A DNA stretch of 6,060 bases from Thioalkalivibrio sp. (GTDB lineage: Bacteria > Pseudomonadota > Gammaproteobacteria > Ectothiorhodospirales > Ectothiorhodospiraceae), in assembly GCA_003553165.1 (NCBI GenBank), contig PUOZ01000153.1:1-6060 (forward strand), given 5' to 3'. The notes beneath the pieces were generated by a model, which worked only from the letters and a program-made list of their open reading frames with translations, searched no databases and had not been told where the DNA came from. Of the stretch, positions 5,983 to 6,060 are shown in pieces. The translations under genes and the position numbers were made by a program. Position 1 is the first letter of the stretch, and every line of letters begins with the position of its first letter.

Positions 5983-6060
5983 AGCCCCCATTCCGCCATC
6001 CTTCTTTGAAGCCGTTGACTTCCTCGTACCGGACATTCTGTCGCTCAGGCAGCACGAGCC
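5942..6060 (+). other. Open frame to the window edge, coding status unclear
   Basis: From ATG 5942 a frame stays open for 39 codons to the right edge (MRIASRTLAHQCREAPIPPS and onward, including SFFEAVDFLVPDIL). Most third positions are G or C, which suits the local genes, but no ribosome binding site precedes the ATG and I do not recognise the sequence. A minus-strand frame across the same bases ends at TAA 5921-5923 (plus-strand TTA) and is also open to the edge. Either strand could be the end or start of a gene lying mostly outside the window. Confidence 0.15.

Noticed and set aside
1..6060. CRISPR array, tRNA or rRNA genes
   Set aside because: No regularly spaced direct repeats, cloverleaf-like sequence or rRNA-conserved stretches were noticed on either strand.

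Overview
The window is GC-rich bacterial DNA. Codon use strongly favours G or C at third positions, and the genes look proteobacterial, most likely a high-GC gammaproteobacterium. That placement is inference; no rRNA, tRNA or species marker is present.

Left edge (2-262, + strand): the last 86 or so codons of a large gene entering from outside. They carry the PD-(D/E)XK nuclease core and the Y-x2-Q-L-x2-Y motif found at the C-terminus of UvrD/AddA/RecB-type helicase-nucleases. Centre (341-4807, - strand): one very large gene of 1488 codons fills about three quarters of the window. It fuses an N-terminal GHKL/HSP90-like ATPase of the sacsin type to a C-terminal DUF3883/Mrr-like PD-(D/E)XK nuclease-like domain, joined by roughly 950 residues I cannot assign. 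The two genes converge, with 78 bases between their stop codons.

Right part: about 600 bases (4808-5416) hold no convincing gene but several perfect inverted repeats and an 11-base direct repeat that may be mobile-element debris. Then comes a small secreted BamE/DUF2845-like protein (5417-5695, +) with a clear ribosome binding site and signal peptide. The last 230 bases appear to carry the decayed 5' end of another gene (5829 to about 5980), whose reading frame is broken after about 30 codons.

Taken together, two DNA-processing proteins that each end in a nuclease domain lie beside non-coding and degraded sequence. This resembles an accessory or defence-type locus. The best candidate for an under-described system is the ATPase-nuclease fusion, possibly linked functionally to the helicase-nuclease on its left. 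A defence role is inferred from domain architecture and context; the sequence does not prove it.
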